64,000 nucleotides of DNA from Nevskia sp. (GCA_023229645.1 JALNYU010000002.1:62001-126000), one strand, 5' to 3'; positions 36,737 to 47,360 are shown, counted from the first letter of the stretch. The notes: a model not told the origin generated them from the sequence alone. Made by a program: numbers and translations.

Positions 36737-38356
36737 TTAACGTGCGCCGGTTTGTGATCGCCCTGTTGGGCTGCGGTCAATGCGCGGCGGGTTGTAGGTG
36801 CGATCATCATGCACGGCGGGCGCTGGCGTCCGTCCGGCATTACGTTCCGTTGGTAATACGGTAGCCCGTAGCGGCGTATTGATTTTGAATTCCAGCATCT
36901 TTAGATGGTCCGACAACCGCTGGCTCAATGCGACCAAGGACACGATCGGGTCGCCCACGCCGGAGGTCGGAAATACTGATGCGCCGGTGACAAATAAATT
37001 AGCAATGCCGTGCACGCGGCAATTGGCGTCGACGACGCTAGTTCTCGGATCATCACCCATGCGGGTGGTGCCAATGTGGCGCGTGCCGTGCGGGCCCACG
37101 CAGGTCATCATTTCCGCGAGTTGCGATGGGTCGTAAGAGAATTGCCCGGCACCGCAGCGCTGGATATCTTCCGCGAACAAGGCAACGGCGCGCCGCACCG
37201 TTTCGAAGTCCGCGACATTACAATTCCAATCGATTTGGAGTTTGGGTACCCCAAGTGCGTCGCGCTCTTGCGTCAGTAAAACACGGCTATTTGGGCTTGG
37301 CTGTTGCTCGGCATCGAATTCCAGACAATAAAGATTTGATTTGGATTTATTCCAAATCGGCCGCGGCAACAGCCGGCTCGGCCGCGTTCCGCCCGTTTCA
37401 CCGCCTTGGCGCAAACAGGCGATAAAGTTTCCAATTTGCATCTGCTGCTGTTGCGCCGCTTTTAACGCAATGCGTCGACGGCTACGGACGCCACCGTCGC
37501 CAACAGCATTGCCATACCAGATCGCTGTGGGGGGCAGATCTAATCGCAGATTCCCGACTTTCCCGTTCAATGGGCACATGTAATACCGGCCAACGGTATC
37601 GTTATCATTGCCAATGCCGTTGACGTGCACATCGCGATTGGCCAATAACAGGCGGGCATTTTCAAAGGCCCCTGCCGCTAGCACATAATGTGTAGCGCTG
37701 ACAGTGATCGATTTCCCACCAAGCGTTCTGATTAGTACGGAGTCCAGCGCGGTGCCGGCTTGATTGAGCTGAAGACGCGTTACCGTTGCGTGCAATAGCG
37801 CACAGACGTTGCCCGAATTGCGTAAGGTTTCTTTGAATCGAGTGCCAAAATCAACCGTTTGGCTATAGTGATCGACGGCATCAGCGCTGAAATGATGGGC
37901 CTGAAAGCCTTCAATCAATGGCTGCGCGGCCGTGTCAGTATCGCGATCGAAGCTTTTTGCGGAATCATCCGACTCACATAATTTCAGCGCCCGTTGGAAA
38001 TAGGGTGAAAGCGATTCGAAAGAAATCGGCCAGCCGCTTCTTGGAACATGGCTACGGGCCTCCAGATCAACGGCTGTTAGGGGCGCGCAGCGGACAATGC
38101 CCTCCGGGACTGAGCCACCAAACTGACGCCGCCGATGGCGGTCGGGTGGGGCATGAAGGCGTGGATCGGTGACCGACCCTGCGTTTAAAGACTGCGCGTC
38201 TTTGCTGGGCTTGGTGCTGCCTGATTCAAGCACGAGGACATCGATCCCAGTGCCGATAAACTCCAGCGCCATGGCGATACCGGCGGCGCCCGCGCCGACA
38301 ATGCAAATGTCGGTGGTCAGGCGTTGGCCATCGGGTAGATCACGTGCTTCAAACAT
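36737..38356 (-). CDS. GMC-family FAD oxidoreductase
   Basis: The protein has 539 residues. The FAD Rossmann motif ICIVGAGAAGIAMALEF is at 17-33. FVTGASVFPTSGVGDP near the end is the GMC C-terminal signature, with HIGTTRMGDDPRTSVVD before it. These enzymes oxidise alcohols or sugars; the absence of a signal peptide suggests cytosolic action on a sugar or lipid intermediate. Its place between two EPS transferases suggests a role in the locus. The low-complexity C-terminal tail (about 510-539) looks non-homologous. Confidence 0.85.
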   Translation of the reverse strand: MFEARDLPDGQRLTTDICIVGAGAAGIAMALEFIGTGIDVLVLESGSTKPSKDAQSLNAGSVTDPRLHAPPDRHRRRQFGGSVPEGIVRCAPLTAVDLEARSHVPRSGWPISFESLSPYFQRALKLCESDDSAKSFDRDTDTAAQPLIEGFQAHHFSADAVDHYSQTVDFGTRFKETLRNSGNVCALLHATVTRLQLNQAGTALDSVLIRTLGGKSITVSATHYVLAAGAFENARLLLANRDVHVNGIGNDNDTVGRYYMCPLNGKVGNLRLDLPPTAIWYGNAVGDGGVRSRRRIALKAAQQQQMQIGNFIACLRQGGETGGTRPSRLLPRPIWNKSKSNLYCLEFDAEQQPSPNSRVLLTQERDALGVPKLQIDWNCNVADFETVRRAVALFAEDIQRCGAGQFSYDPSQLAEMMTCVGPHGTRHIGTTRMGDDPRTSVVDANCRVHGIANLFVTGASVFPTSGVGDPIVSLVALSQRLSDHLKMLEFKINTPLRATVLPTERNAGRTPAPAVHDDRTYNPPRIDRSPTGRSQTGAR

Positions 38357-38987
38357 TTTTCAACACGGCGATTAGGGTTGTTATTTGTGTCATCTTTATA
38401 ACAGATGAAAAAGACAATTTTGCGTTTGCAGAGCGGTTGTTTTCACCTAGTAAAGTGGAATTTCTATTTAAAAAAAGCTACTAGGCTGCCGATGGCAACG
38501 CGTTTCCATGCTATGAGGCATAGCGTTGGCGCGGGAGCATAAGTTTTTTTTGTTCAAGCAAAAATGGTTCCAGTTTCGGCATTGACAGAAATGAAAGTTG
38601 GTAGAAGTAGGCTTGAAATCACGCGCGGCCAAAAAAATAGCAAATATTTACGACTGATTCAGTCGTCCAATAGACTTAAGAAACCGGTATAACGCCAAGT
38701 TACCGTAAGTTTGTCGGTTTTTTGTGCGCCATGTCCCAGTCTGTTGACCGTCCATCATTTAATCCAGTGTCGGAACGAGGCCAAATCTGTTTAGATTGAG
38801 TAGGTAGCGCGGGTTCGCGGGACAAATGTTGCTTCACGATCTCCTGTTGGAGGTCACAAGCGTGGATATTGTGGGGCGCAAGCGGGTAATCGCGCGTTCT
38901 ATATAGGGCGCAGCACTAGAATCTTGGCGCATCGACAAAGGGCAACTTGAGACTGCTAATTTTGAGCACGGAATTAACGATAAAAAA
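38357..38987. promoter_or_regulatory. AT-rich leader upstream of the initiating sugar transferase
   Basis: 631 bp without a gene, richer in A+T than its surroundings. It contains an operator-like perfect palindrome ACGACTGATTCAGTCGT (38650-38666) and a hairpin GCTATGAGGCATAGC (38510-38524). It serves as upstream region for both the GMC gene and the WcaJ-like gene. No regulator is identified. Confidence 0.45.
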
Positions 38988-40469
38988 ATGAACCGCCCGT
39001 CTGACTTTATCTTTGAAGACATCACTGCGCAGTCGCGGCAAAAAAAGTTGAGCCACGATTTCATTGCGTTGGCCAGCGACCTGCTGCCCTTGTGGGACAT
39101 CGCGCTGATGTTACTCAGCCCGTTCATAACCAATTACGTCTATCGGATGCTGATTGCGCCGGCGGATTTCGACATTCACCTGTGGACCAATTACGAGAAG
39201 CAGGCATTGGCTTCGGCGATCATCGCGCCCTTCATTCTCGGCGATCGGCGTTTTGGCGCTGACGCTGCGCGTCGTCAAATTTCTTTGCTTATCCAAGCGC
39301 ATAGTGCGCGCTTCGTGAAATTCATCGGGGTTGTGCTCGCAGTGGGCTTTGCAACGCGCTCGCTGGACTCCCTGCCGCGCGGCTGGGCGCTGATTTGGCT
39401 CGGCACCAGTTTCTTCTTCACGCTTTCAACCCGTATTTTGCTGGCGCAACACCTGAAGCACCTCGAGTACCGCGGTGTTTTGAGCCAGGCCATCGCTATC
39501 GTCGGCGCCGGACCTATTGCAGATCGGCTAATTCGGCATCTGCTGCAGTCACAACCGGGCAAAATCGAACTGTTAGGCGTGTTTGATGACCGCGCCAGCC
39601 GCAACGACGGCCGGATGTTCATTCCAAAAGGTACGGTTAACGATCTATTGGAGTTAGGCAAAAGTCGAACAATCGATTGGATTTTGGTTGCCATTCCAAG
39701 CACTGCTGACGATCGGGTGCTCGAAATCGTGCACACGCTGAAAACGCTCGCGGTGCCGGTTGGGCTTTGCCCAGAGAGCGTCGGCTTGAAACTGCCGAAC
39801 CACATCATTAACTACGTTGGCGATGGTTTGCCGGTAACGATGCTCGCTGATCGGCCCATTCGGTATTGGGACGCCGTCGTCAAGCGTGCGGAAGATCTAC
39901 TGCTCGGCGGCATCATCACCTTGCTATTGCTGCCGCTGCTCGCCGTGGTCGCAGTGATGGTAAAGCTCGACAGCCCTGGGCCGGTTATCTTTAAGCAGCG
40001 CCGTCATGCCTCGAATAACAGCGAGTTCTTTATTTATAAGTTCCGCTCGATGCGCTGGCAGCCGGAAAACAGCGAAAAGCTCGTGCAAACCCAGCGGGTT
40101 GATGACCGGATTACCCGGCTCGGCAATTTTCTGCGCAAAACCAGCATCGATGAATTGCCGCAACTTTTTAATGTACTGCGTGGCGAGATGTCCCTGGTCG
40201 GGCCGCGGCCGCACGCCGTAAATATGCGTACCGAGGAGCGGCTGGGGCATGAAATTGTCGATACCTACGCCCATCGGCATCGCGTTAAGCCGGGAATCAC
40301 CGGTTGGTCGCAGGTCAACGGTTCGCGCGGCGCGACCGATACCGTTGAGCAATTACGACGGCGCGTTGAACTCGATCTTTACTATGTCGAGCATTGGTCC
40401 TTATATCTGGATCTAAAAATCCTGCTGATGACCTTTACCACCGTCATCTGGGGCCGTAACGCGTTTTAA
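38988..40469 (+). CDS. undecaprenyl-phosphate sugar phosphotransferase (WcaJ/EpsB-like)
   Basis: The protein has 493 residues. Several N-terminal membrane helices and a CoA-binding-like domain ([18 protein letters not shown], near 167-184) precede the bacterial sugar-transferase domain from about 300: [22 protein letters not shown], then [19 protein letters not shown] and SLVGPRPHA. It starts EPS assembly by moving a hexose-1-phosphate onto undecaprenyl phosphate. It is transcribed alone, away from the rest of the locus, with the palindrome-bearing leader ahead of it. Confidence 0.93.
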   Translation: MNRPSDFIFEDITAQSRQKKLSHDFIALASDLLPLWDIALMLLSPFITNYVYRMLIAPADFDIHLWTNYEKQALASAIIAPFILGDRRFGADAARRQISLLIQAHSARFVKFIGVVLAVGFATRSLDSLPRGWALIWLGTSFFFTLSTRILLAQHLKHLEYRGVLSQAIAIVGAGPIADRLIRHLLQSQPGKIELLGVFDDRASRNDGRMFIPKGTVNDLLELGKSRTIDWILVAIPSTADDRVLEIVHTLKTLAVPVGLCPESVGLKLPNHIINYVGDGLPVTMLADRPIRYWDAVVKRAEDLLLGGIITLLLLPLLAVVAVMVKLDSPGPVIFKQRRHASNNSEFFIYKFRSMRWQPENSEKLVQTQRVDDRITRLGNFLRKTSIDELPQLFNVLRGEMSLVGPRPHAVNMRTEERLGHEIVDTYAHRHRVKPGITGWSQVNGSRGATDTVEQLRRRVELDLYYVEHWSLYLDLKILLMTFTTVIWGRNAF

Positions 40470-40595
40470 TGGGATATGCGGCTGGGTTGTCGCGTTGCGT
40501 CCTTGCGGTGTTTGGGGTTGTGCGCGCAACGCGGAGGACAATGACCGCAGCGCGCGGCGCGTCTATACTTCGCGCCCGACTTCCGCCATAGACCC

Positions 40596-41691
40596 ATGGA
40601 AATCAATCCGATCAAGAGTGAGATCACAGCCCTGCGAGTGCGTTTCGACGCGCTCCGGGGCTATCTTTGACTACGATGTCAAACGCGAGCGCCTGGACGA
40701 GGTCGTCAAAGAGCTCGAACAAAACGATGTCTGGGATAACCCAGACCGTGCGCAGGCTTTAGGTCGGGAACGCGCCCAGCTGGAACAAATACTTGAGCCG
40801 ATTGCGAAAGCGACATCCGGCCTGAGAGACGCTGCCGAATTGCTCGAGTTGGCCGCCGACGAAGGCGATGAAGCCTCCGTTGCGGCAATAGCAAAAGAAG
40901 TTGAGGTCTTTCGGGCAAAGGCCGATGACATGGAGTTCAAGCGGATGTTCGCCGGCGAAGCCGACGCCAACAACTGCTTCCTCGATATTCAAGCCGGCGC
41001 GGGCGGCACCGAAGCGCAAGACTGGGCTTCGATGTTGTTGCGCATGTACATGCGCTGGGCGGAAGGCAAGGGTTTCCGGGTCGAGTTGCTGGAGCAGTCT
41101 GACGGCGATGTCGCGGGAATTAAGTCGGCCGCCATTCAGATCGAAGGCGACTACGCCTACGGTTGGCTGCGCACCGAAACCGGCGTGCATCGCCTCGTGC
41201 GTAAATCGCCGTTCGATTCCGGTAATCGCCGCCACACCTCGTTCGCGGGCGTTTACGTTTCGCCGGAAATTGACGACAAAATCGAGATCGACATCAACCC
41301 GGCTGATTTGAAAGTTGATACCTACCGCTCCAGCGGCGCGGGCGGCCAGCACGTCAATAAAACCGAATCGGCAATCCGTATTACCCACGTACCGAGCGGC
41401 ATCGTCGTCGCGTGTCAAACACAGCGTTCGCAGCACAAAAATCGTGATGCGGCGATGAAGATGCTGCGCTCGCGCTTGTTCGAGGCGGAGATGCAGAAAC
41501 GCAACGTTGAGAAGCAGAAAGTCGAAGATTCAAAGAGCGATATCGAGTGGGGGCATCAAATCCGCTCGTACGTGCTGGATCAGTCGCGCATCAAAGACCT
41601 GCGTACCGGTGTTGAAATCGCCGATACCCAAAAAGTGCTCGACGGCCACCTGGATCCCTATATCGAAGCCAGCTTGAAGCAGGGCCTGTAA
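40596..41691 (+). CDS. prfB: peptide chain release factor 2 with programmed +1 frameshift
   Basis: Zero frame runs from the ATG at 40596 for 24 codons to an in-frame TGA (40668-40670). Ribosomes shift +1 at CTT TGA C and continue from GAC at 40669, giving 365 residues. A purine-rich Shine-Dalgarno-like CCGGGGC lies just before, as in other prfB genes, so RF2 controls its own synthesis. The product recognises UGA/UAA: GGQ lies in [15 protein letters not shown], and the SPF tripeptide in [11 protein letters not shown]. lysS begins 2 bases after its stop, the usual prfB-lysS operon. Confidence 0.97.
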
Positions 41692-41693
41692 AA

Positions 41694-43223
41694 ATGAGTG
41701 ATGACCAGCAGTTGAATGAGTCGGGCCGGGATGGCGTCGATCGCGGCGACGATAATCACGTTATCGCCGGACGGCGCGAAAAGCTTGAGAAGCTGCGCGC
41801 AGCCGGCCAGGCCTTCCCAAACTCGTTTCGACGCGATGCGGTAGCCAGCGATCTGCATAAGCTTTATGGCGCGAGCGATGCTGAAGCGCTGGCGGGACTG
41901 ACGACGCTGCACCATGTTGCCGGCCGCGTTATGGCCAAGCGCGTCATGGGGAAAGCCAGCTTTGCGCAAATCCAGGATATGTCCGGCACGATGCAGTTGT
42001 TCGTGCAGACCGACGCGATCGGTGCCGAAAACTATGCCGAATTTAAGACCTGGGACGTCGGCGACATCGTCGGCGCAGCCGGCACGCCGTTCCGGACCAA
42101 AACGGGCGAGTTGTCGCTGAAAGTATCGAAGCTCGTGCTACTGGTGAAGACGGTGCGGCCGCTGCCCGAGAAGTGGGCTGGGTTAACCGATACCGAAACG
42201 CGCTATCGGCAGCGCTATGTCGATTTAATCATGAACGCCGATGTGCGCCGGGCATTCGAAATCCGTGCGGGCGCGGTGCGGTTTATTCGCCAATTCATGG
42301 ACGGTCTCGGCTTCATCGAAGTCGAAACGCCGATGTTGCAGCCGATCGCTGGCGGCGCCACGGCGCGGCCGTTTGTCACGCACCACAACGCGTTGGACCG
42401 CGATCTATTTTTGCGCATCGCGCCAGAGTTGTACTTGAAGCGTCTGGTCGTCGGCGGGTTTGAGCGGGTTTACGAAATCAACCGTAATTTCCGTAACGAG
42501 GGGTTGAGCACACGCCATAACCCTGAATTTACGATGCTGGAGTTCTATCAGGCCTACGCCGACTATAACGACGCCATGGATCTGGTTGAAACCATGCTGC
42601 GCGAATGCGCGCGCACGGTGCTTGGCAACACGGCGTTTCAGTATCAAGGCGCAGATTATGATCTCGGCCAGCCGTTTGCCCGCATTTCGATGGCCGATGC
42701 GGTTGCCGCACGCAACCCGGAGTTGGATCGTAGCCGCCTCGCGGACCGCGACTACTTGGCCAAGGCCGCGCATGGCAAGGGTGTGCTCGTCACCAAAGAG
42801 ATGGGGGCGGGCAAGCTGCTGACCGAGCTATTCGAAAAAACCGTCGAGGCCGGTTTGCTGCAGCCGACGTTCATTACCGAATACCCGACGGAAGTTTCGC
42901 CATTGGCTCGCCGTTCGGATGCGAATCCAGACGTTACCGATCGCTTCGAATTTTTTGTCGGTGGTCGCGAAGTGGCGAACGGCTTCTCCGAGCTGAATGA
43001 TCCGGACGATCAGCGTGGGCGTTTCGAAGCCCAAGTTGCGGCGAAAGATGCCGGCGACGATGAGGCGATGTTGTTCGACGCCGACTACATCCGCGCGCTC
43101 GAATACGGCTTGCCGCCAACGGCCGGTGTTGGCATCGGTATCGATCGTTTGGTGATGTTTCTGACCGACTCACCGTCGATTCGGGATGTCTTATTGTTCC
43201 CGCAGATGCGGCCCGAGACTTAA
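41694..43223 (+). CDS. lysS: lysyl-tRNA synthetase, class II
   Basis: The protein has 509 residues. The OB-fold anticodon-binding domain (about 60-170) precedes the class II core: motif 1 [16 protein letters not shown], motif 2 [20 protein letters not shown], motif 3 [11 protein letters not shown]. It charges tRNA-Lys. The first 25 residues are an acidic leader. It is co-transcribed with prfB. A degenerate module B of the palindromic repeat begins 48 bp after its stop. Confidence 0.97.
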   Translation: MSDDQQLNESGRDGVDRGDDNHVIAGRREKLEKLRAAGQAFPNSFRRDAVASDLHKLYGASDAEALAGLTTLHHVAGRVMAKRVMGKASFAQIQDMSGTMQLFVQTDAIGAENYAEFKTWDVGDIVGAAGTPFRTKTGELSLKVSKLVLLVKTVRPLPEKWAGLTDTETRYRQRYVDLIMNADVRRAFEIRAGAVRFIRQFMDGLGFIEVETPMLQPIAGGATARPFVTHHNALDRDLFLRIAPELYLKRLVVGGFERVYEINRNFRNEGLSTRHNPEFTMLEFYQAYADYNDAMDLVETMLRECARTVLGNTAFQYQGADYDLGQPFARISMADAVAARNPELDRSRLADRDYLAKAAHGKGVLVTKEMGAGKLLTELFEKTVEAGLLQPTFITEYPTEVSPLARRSDANPDVTDRFEFFVGGREVANGFSELNDPDDQRGRFEAQVAAKDAGDDEAMLFDADYIRALEYGLPPTAGVGIGIDRLVMFLTDSPSIRDVLLFPQMRPET

Positions 43224-43271
43224 AAGGGGGCTAGGAGGCTAGGGCCATGAAGTGTGCCCGCCGCAGGCGCT

Positions 43272-43366
43272 GATATCGATTCGACCACGTACGCCGCCTC
43301 AAAAAAGTGCGGCCATGGATTGCCGTGCAGCACGGCGTTCAACTATTTTGTGGCTGAATCAATAAC
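43272..43366 (+). repeat. palindromic element, copy 4 (module B only, diverged)
   Basis: 95 bp alignable to module B, best at its right end (TTCAACTATTTTGTGGC). No module A is found beside it. The last 28 bp are translated as the end of the minus-strand GGDEF/EAL gene. Confidence 0.8.
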
Positions 43367-46300
43367 GCTGCGATTTGCTCAGCTGGCAACGCCGCGCTGT
43401 ACAGGAAACCTTGGAATTCGTCGCATTGCAGCGTACGCAGCAGATCGAGCTGCGGGCGGGTTTCTACGCCCTCGGCGATCACGCGCATTGATAGCCCGTG
43501 TGCCATTGCGATCATCGTAATCACCAATTGCCGGTCGCCTGGATCATCGACGAGATCGCGGATAAAGCTGCGATCGATTTTCATCGTATCGAACTGAAAG
43601 CGGCGCAAATACGAGAGCGACGAGTAGCCAATGCCGAAGTCGTCCAAGGCCAGCCGAACGCCCAGTTTGCGCAGGGCTTGCAAGGTTGTTGCGGCGTCAT
43701 CGGTATGCGCCATCAAGCTCGACTCGGTGATTTCGATTTCCAACCGCTGCGCCGGGAAGCCGGTTTCTTCAAGCACCCGCTGCAGCTTCGCGGCAATGTC
43801 GCCGTGACGAATTTCAACCGCTGAGACATTGACCGCAAGGCGCGGGAGCGGCAGGCCAGCGTCCAACCAGGCGCGGCCTTGGCGGCAGGCTTCATGTAGC
43901 ACCCATTCACCGAGCGGCATGATCAAGCCGCTGCTTTCCATCAATGGAATAAATTGATCCGGCGCGAGGAAGCCGCCCTCAGGTGTCGGCAGCCGCACCA
44001 GCGCTTCGAGCCCGATAATACGCTCGGTAACCGCATCCAACTGTGGCTGGTAAAACAGCGCAAACTCGCGGTGCGTGATTGCGTGTCGGAGCGTGGTATC
44101 TAAGATTAGCCGCGCTTGGGCATCATCCGTCATCGCGCGGTTGTAGAAGCGAAAGCCGTTACGGCCCGCCGCTTTGGCGCGATACATCGCGGCATCGGCA
44201 TTACGGATGAGCTCGGCGGCCGTTGTCCCATCTTCCGGGTAAACGCTGATCCCGATGCTGGCCTGCAGATAGATTTCACCCGCGTTCTCGATCTGAGTTG
44301 GCGCTTTTAGCGCGCCGAGTAGGCGCAGCGCAGCGATCGTCGCGTCATCGTTGCCACGCAGGTGTTCGATGATCAGAATGAACTCGTCACCACTTTGGCG
44401 CCCGAGAATATCTTCGCGGCGGATATGCTGCGATAGACGCCGCGCGACTTCAGCCAGCACAAAATCTCCGACGAGGTGGCCGAGGCCGTCGTTGATCTGC
44501 TTGAAGTGATCGAGATCGATAAACAACACTGCGGCGCGCCCACCGTGCGCAGCGGCGGCCGCCAGCGCTTGTTCTAAGCGGTTGCCGATCATGTGGCGAT
44601 TGGGCAAGCCGGTTAGCGAATCGTAATAGGCCAAGGTCCGCAGTTGGTCTTCGCTGCGCTTGAGGCGGGTGATATCGCTGAGCACCGCAACGTAATGACT
44701 AACGTCGTTCGCGCTATCTTGAACCGGACTCAGCGAAATCCAGCCTGACACTGCGTCGTGGTGCGGTGGCTGCAGTTCGACCTCGCCCTCCCAAAAGCCA
44801 CGCGACGATAATGGCTGCCATACGCGCGCCGTCAAGGTATCGGTATCTTGCGGCCATAGACGATCAAGCGGGCCACCGATCCAAGAACTTGCGATGGTGC
44901 CGGTCATATCGGTAAATGCACGATTGACCGATACGATCTGGTGATTGGCTGTCATGACGACAACGCCATCGCGCGTGCTTTCAAGTGCGGCGGCGAGTAG
45001 CTGGCTGCGCTGCTCGCCGAGGCGGTGTTCGGCGTCACGGGCAATTGAGGTTAGTGCATAAGAAACGTCGATGCCGACTTCGCCGAGCAAGGCTGTTTCT
45101 TCGGGGTCGTTGGCGTCGAAATGCTCAGACAGCAAATTTAATAAGCCGACGACCCTTTCCTGGCATAGCAGTGGGATGCCAGCGTGGCCGTGGAGATTCT
45201 GCGCCGCTGCCGCTTCAATCCAGACAGGTGCGGAGTCGGACGCGCCGAGTTCAGCAACGTCGCGTGGGCGGGCATAGCACCAGCGCGTCATGCCGTCGGC
45301 ATCCACAGGCTGAATCAGTGCTTCGGTTGGGGCCGGCAGCGTACCGGCCCAAACCCGCGGCAATAGTTGCCGCGCCGGCTCGTCGAGCCAGCCAACCCAG
45401 GCGCAAGAAAAGCCACCGATGCGCACCGCAATATCGCAAATACGTTGCAACAGGGCGTCTTTTCCCTGCACGCGAACAATATTTTGATTGACCTCGCTGA
45501 GCATGTTGTAGAGCCGCGTTAGCTTTTGTACGCGCCGCTCGGCCTGCTTACGGTCGGTAATCTCCCAACTGATCCAGACCACGCAGTTGTTGTCGACGAT
45601 CGGTGCGACACGGGCTTCGAAACACCGACGCTCTCCAGCCAGCACCATCTCGTATTCATAGTGCTGCGTGCAGTTTTCGTCCAGGGCCTGTTGAATCACC
45701 GCCAGGAAGGCCTCTGCGTCTTCGGCTGGGAGTACATCGAGCATCGAGCGGCCGATTAGCGATTGCTGAGGTGCGGCGAGTAAGTTCGACGTGCTGCTGT
45801 AGACGCCGCGGTAATAGCCGGTGCGATCGAGTACAAACGATAAATCCGGCACCGCCGCAGCGAACGCTTTGAGATGCGCCTCGCTTTCCGCGAGTTCGGC
45901 AAAGGCACGTTGCCGGCGGTGTTCTAGGCGGGTCAGCAACCACAGGAAAACAAGGCTGATGCCGCCAACCGATACCAGCACGGTGATGCTGAGGCGGTAT
46001 TGCGTTTGCCGTTGAGATTCAATCTCCTTTAATAGCTGCGCTTCAACCTGTGTTGCAGCGGCATCGAGCGGGCTTTGCAGCGCCCGTATGTCCAGCGCAC
46101 GCTCATTATCGCCAGCTACGGGGACTGCGAATTGCTGGATTTTGGTGCTGAATTCCTCGAACGCGGCGCTGTATTCGCTAATTGCCGCAGCGAGTTCCCC
46201 CCGTGGTATGCGGTGTGAAGTCAGTGCCCCCAGTTGACCGCCGCCGCCGCGGAGATTACTTAAGGCTTGACGCGCACGCTGGGTGGCGGCTAACAATTGC

Positions 46301-46533
46301 GCGGGCTCAATCGAAACTTCGCCGTCGTGCAACTGCTCGGCTGTCAATTCGATATCAAGCGTCAGGCGCCGCATTTGCGCGAGTTGGTCGAGCGGTACCA
46401 CGGCATCGCCCTGTACGGTTTCCCAGTGCTGATGGGACCAAGCCACCAGCGCCAGACCACTACAGATAAATAAGGCCAGCAGCAGAATAACCGGCCGCCG
46501 AGTAGGCTGAAAAAGCGCGCTATTGGCGCTCAT
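43339..46533 (-). CDS. membrane PAS/GAF/PAS/GGDEF/EAL cyclic-di-GMP protein
   Basis: The protein has 1064 residues. Two membrane helices (about 13-30 and 181-203) enclose a periplasmic sensor helix bundle. PAS (about 220-335), GAF (about 350-510), PAS (about 515-635), GGDEF and EAL domains follow. The cyclase loop is SGDEF at 714-718 with inhibitory RxxD (RRED) before it. The EAL motif is at 843-845, with NVSAVE, EITESS, LDDFGIGYSS and KIDRSF, so both activities look possible. The start overlaps the periplasmic binding-protein stop by 4 bases (ATGA), suggesting that protein feeds its sensor. The last eight residues and stop are encoded by a palindromic repeat. Confidence 0.92.
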   Translation of the reverse strand: MSANSALFQPTRRPVILLLALFICSGLALVAWSHQHWETVQGDAVVPLDQLAQMRRLTLDIELTAEQLHDGEVSIEPAQLLAATQRARQALSNLRGGGGQLGALTSHRIPRGELAAAISEYSAAFEEFSTKIQQFAVPVAGDNERALDIRALQSPLDAAATQVEAQLLKEIESQRQTQYRLSITVLVSVGGISLVFLWLLTRLEHRRQRAFAELAESEAHLKAFAAAVPDLSFVLDRTGYYRGVYSSTSNLLAAPQQSLIGRSMLDVLPAEDAEAFLAVIQQALDENCTQHYEYEMVLAGERRCFEARVAPIVDNNCVVWISWEITDRKQAERRVQKLTRLYNMLSEVNQNIVRVQGKDALLQRICDIAVRIGGFSCAWVGWLDEPARQLLPRVWAGTLPAPTEALIQPVDADGMTRWCYARPRDVAELGASDSAPVWIEAAAAQNLHGHAGIPLLCQERVVGLLNLLSEHFDANDPEETALLGEVGIDVSYALTSIARDAEHRLGEQRSQLLAAALESTRDGVVVMTANHQIVSVNRAFTDMTGTIASSWIGGPLDRLWPQDTDTLTARVWQPLSSRGFWEGEVELQPPHHDAVSGWISLSPVQDSANDVSHYVAVLSDITRLKRSEDQLRTLAYYDSLTGLPNRHMIGNRLEQALAAAAAHGGRAAVLFIDLDHFKQINDGLGHLVGDFVLAEVARRLSQHIRREDILGRQSGDEFILIIEHLRGNDDATIAALRLLGALKAPTQIENAGEIYLQASIGISVYPEDGTTAAELIRNADAAMYRAKAAGRNGFRFYNRAMTDDAQARLILDTTLRHAITHREFALFYQPQLDAVTERIIGLEALVRLPTPEGGFLAPDQFIPLMESSGLIMPLGEWVLHEACRQGRAWLDAGLPLPRLAVNVSAVEIRHGDIAAKLQRVLEETGFPAQRLEIEITESSLMAHTDDAATTLQALRKLGVRLALDDFGIGYSSLSYLRRFQFDTMKIDRSFIRDLVDDPGDRQLVITMIAMAHGLSMRVIAEGVETRPQLDLLRTLQCDEFQGFLYSAALPAEQIAALLIQPQNS

Positions 46534-47360
46534 GGGGTGGGCTGTTCCGGCAGGAATCCAAACGGTGCCACCGTCGCGCGGTGACGCGGGGAGCCTAAGT
46601 AGGCCGCTAGTTTGGCGTCGATTGCATCGCGTAGCGCCTGATCCTCGAAACGAAATGCGAAGGCCGGGCGATCAATCATATTGGCGCTATCTGCCGCTTC
46701 AATCAGTACAAGCCCGTGACAGCAGGCTTGTGCCTGCAAGTACCGTAAAGACACGTCGGACAGCGAAGCGCCGTCAGCGCTTTTTTGCATCACCGCGGCA
46801 GCAACCGAGCGCGCGTCTGGAAACACCAGCAGCTTGGGCGGCTTCATCCCCAGTGCGCGGGCTGCTGCGTACTCAACCGATCCCGCAAGTACGGCGAGGC
46901 GCGCTTCGTTGTTATGGGCAATGGCAGCCATCGACGTATATGTTTCAGCATATTCTGGCCTTACCAGTAAAGCGCCACGGACGAGCGCGGTTGGACGGGT
47001 AAATAGAATCTTCCGAGATCGCTCTGGCGTGATGTACATCCCGGCGGCGATGACGTCGATACGCCGGCTCAGCAGTTCATGAATTAAATCGCCAAACTCG
47101 ACATGCAACCAGATCGGCTCCCCGATCTGCAAGTCGTGCAATACATCCCGCAGAACCTCAGGCGCTTCGCCGGTTACACGGCCGCTGTCGTCGAGAAACG
47201 CAAACGGTGCTTCGATCGCATAGCCGACGACCAGTGGCCGTCCGGCTGCGATTCGATGCTCGGCACCGTCTTGCGTGCCGCGCATCGTGAGCACGATCCA
47301 TACCGAAAGCACCGTGCCCGCGACGACTAAAGCCATGGCCAGTCTGTAAGACGCTTGCAT
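46530..47360 (-). CDS. periplasmic solute-binding protein, family 3
   Basis: This is 276 residues from the ATG at 47360 (47378 would add 6). A single N-terminal hydrophobic segment (LAMALVVAGTVLSVWIVL) may stay as a membrane anchor. The SBP family 3 fold is indicated by LVVGYAIEAPFAFLDDSGRVTGEAPEV and RRIDVIAAGMYITPERSRKI. No permease or ATPase gene is nearby; instead it is coupled to the cyclic-di-GMP protein, so I infer a ligand sensor rather than a transporter. The ligand is probably an amino acid or similar, unproven. Confidence 0.85.
   Translation of the reverse strand: MQASYRLAMALVVAGTVLSVWIVLTMRGTQDGAEHRIAAGRPLVVGYAIEAPFAFLDDSGRVTGEAPEVLRDVLHDLQIGEPIWLHVEFGDLIHELLSRRIDVIAAGMYITPERSRKILFTRPTALVRGALLVRPEYAETYTSMAAIAHNNEARLAVLAGSVEYAAARALGMKPPKLLVFPDARSVAAAVMQKSADGASLSDVSLRYLQAQACCHGLVLIEAADSANMIDRPAFAFRFEDQALRDAIDAKLAAYLGSPRHRATVAPFGFLPEQPTP

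Noticed and set aside
40495..40668. prfB read as starting at 40495 in the downstream frame
   Set aside because: The residues before the shift site in that frame are unrelated to RF2, while the zero-frame ATG at 40596 gives the proper N-terminus ending in CTT TGA.
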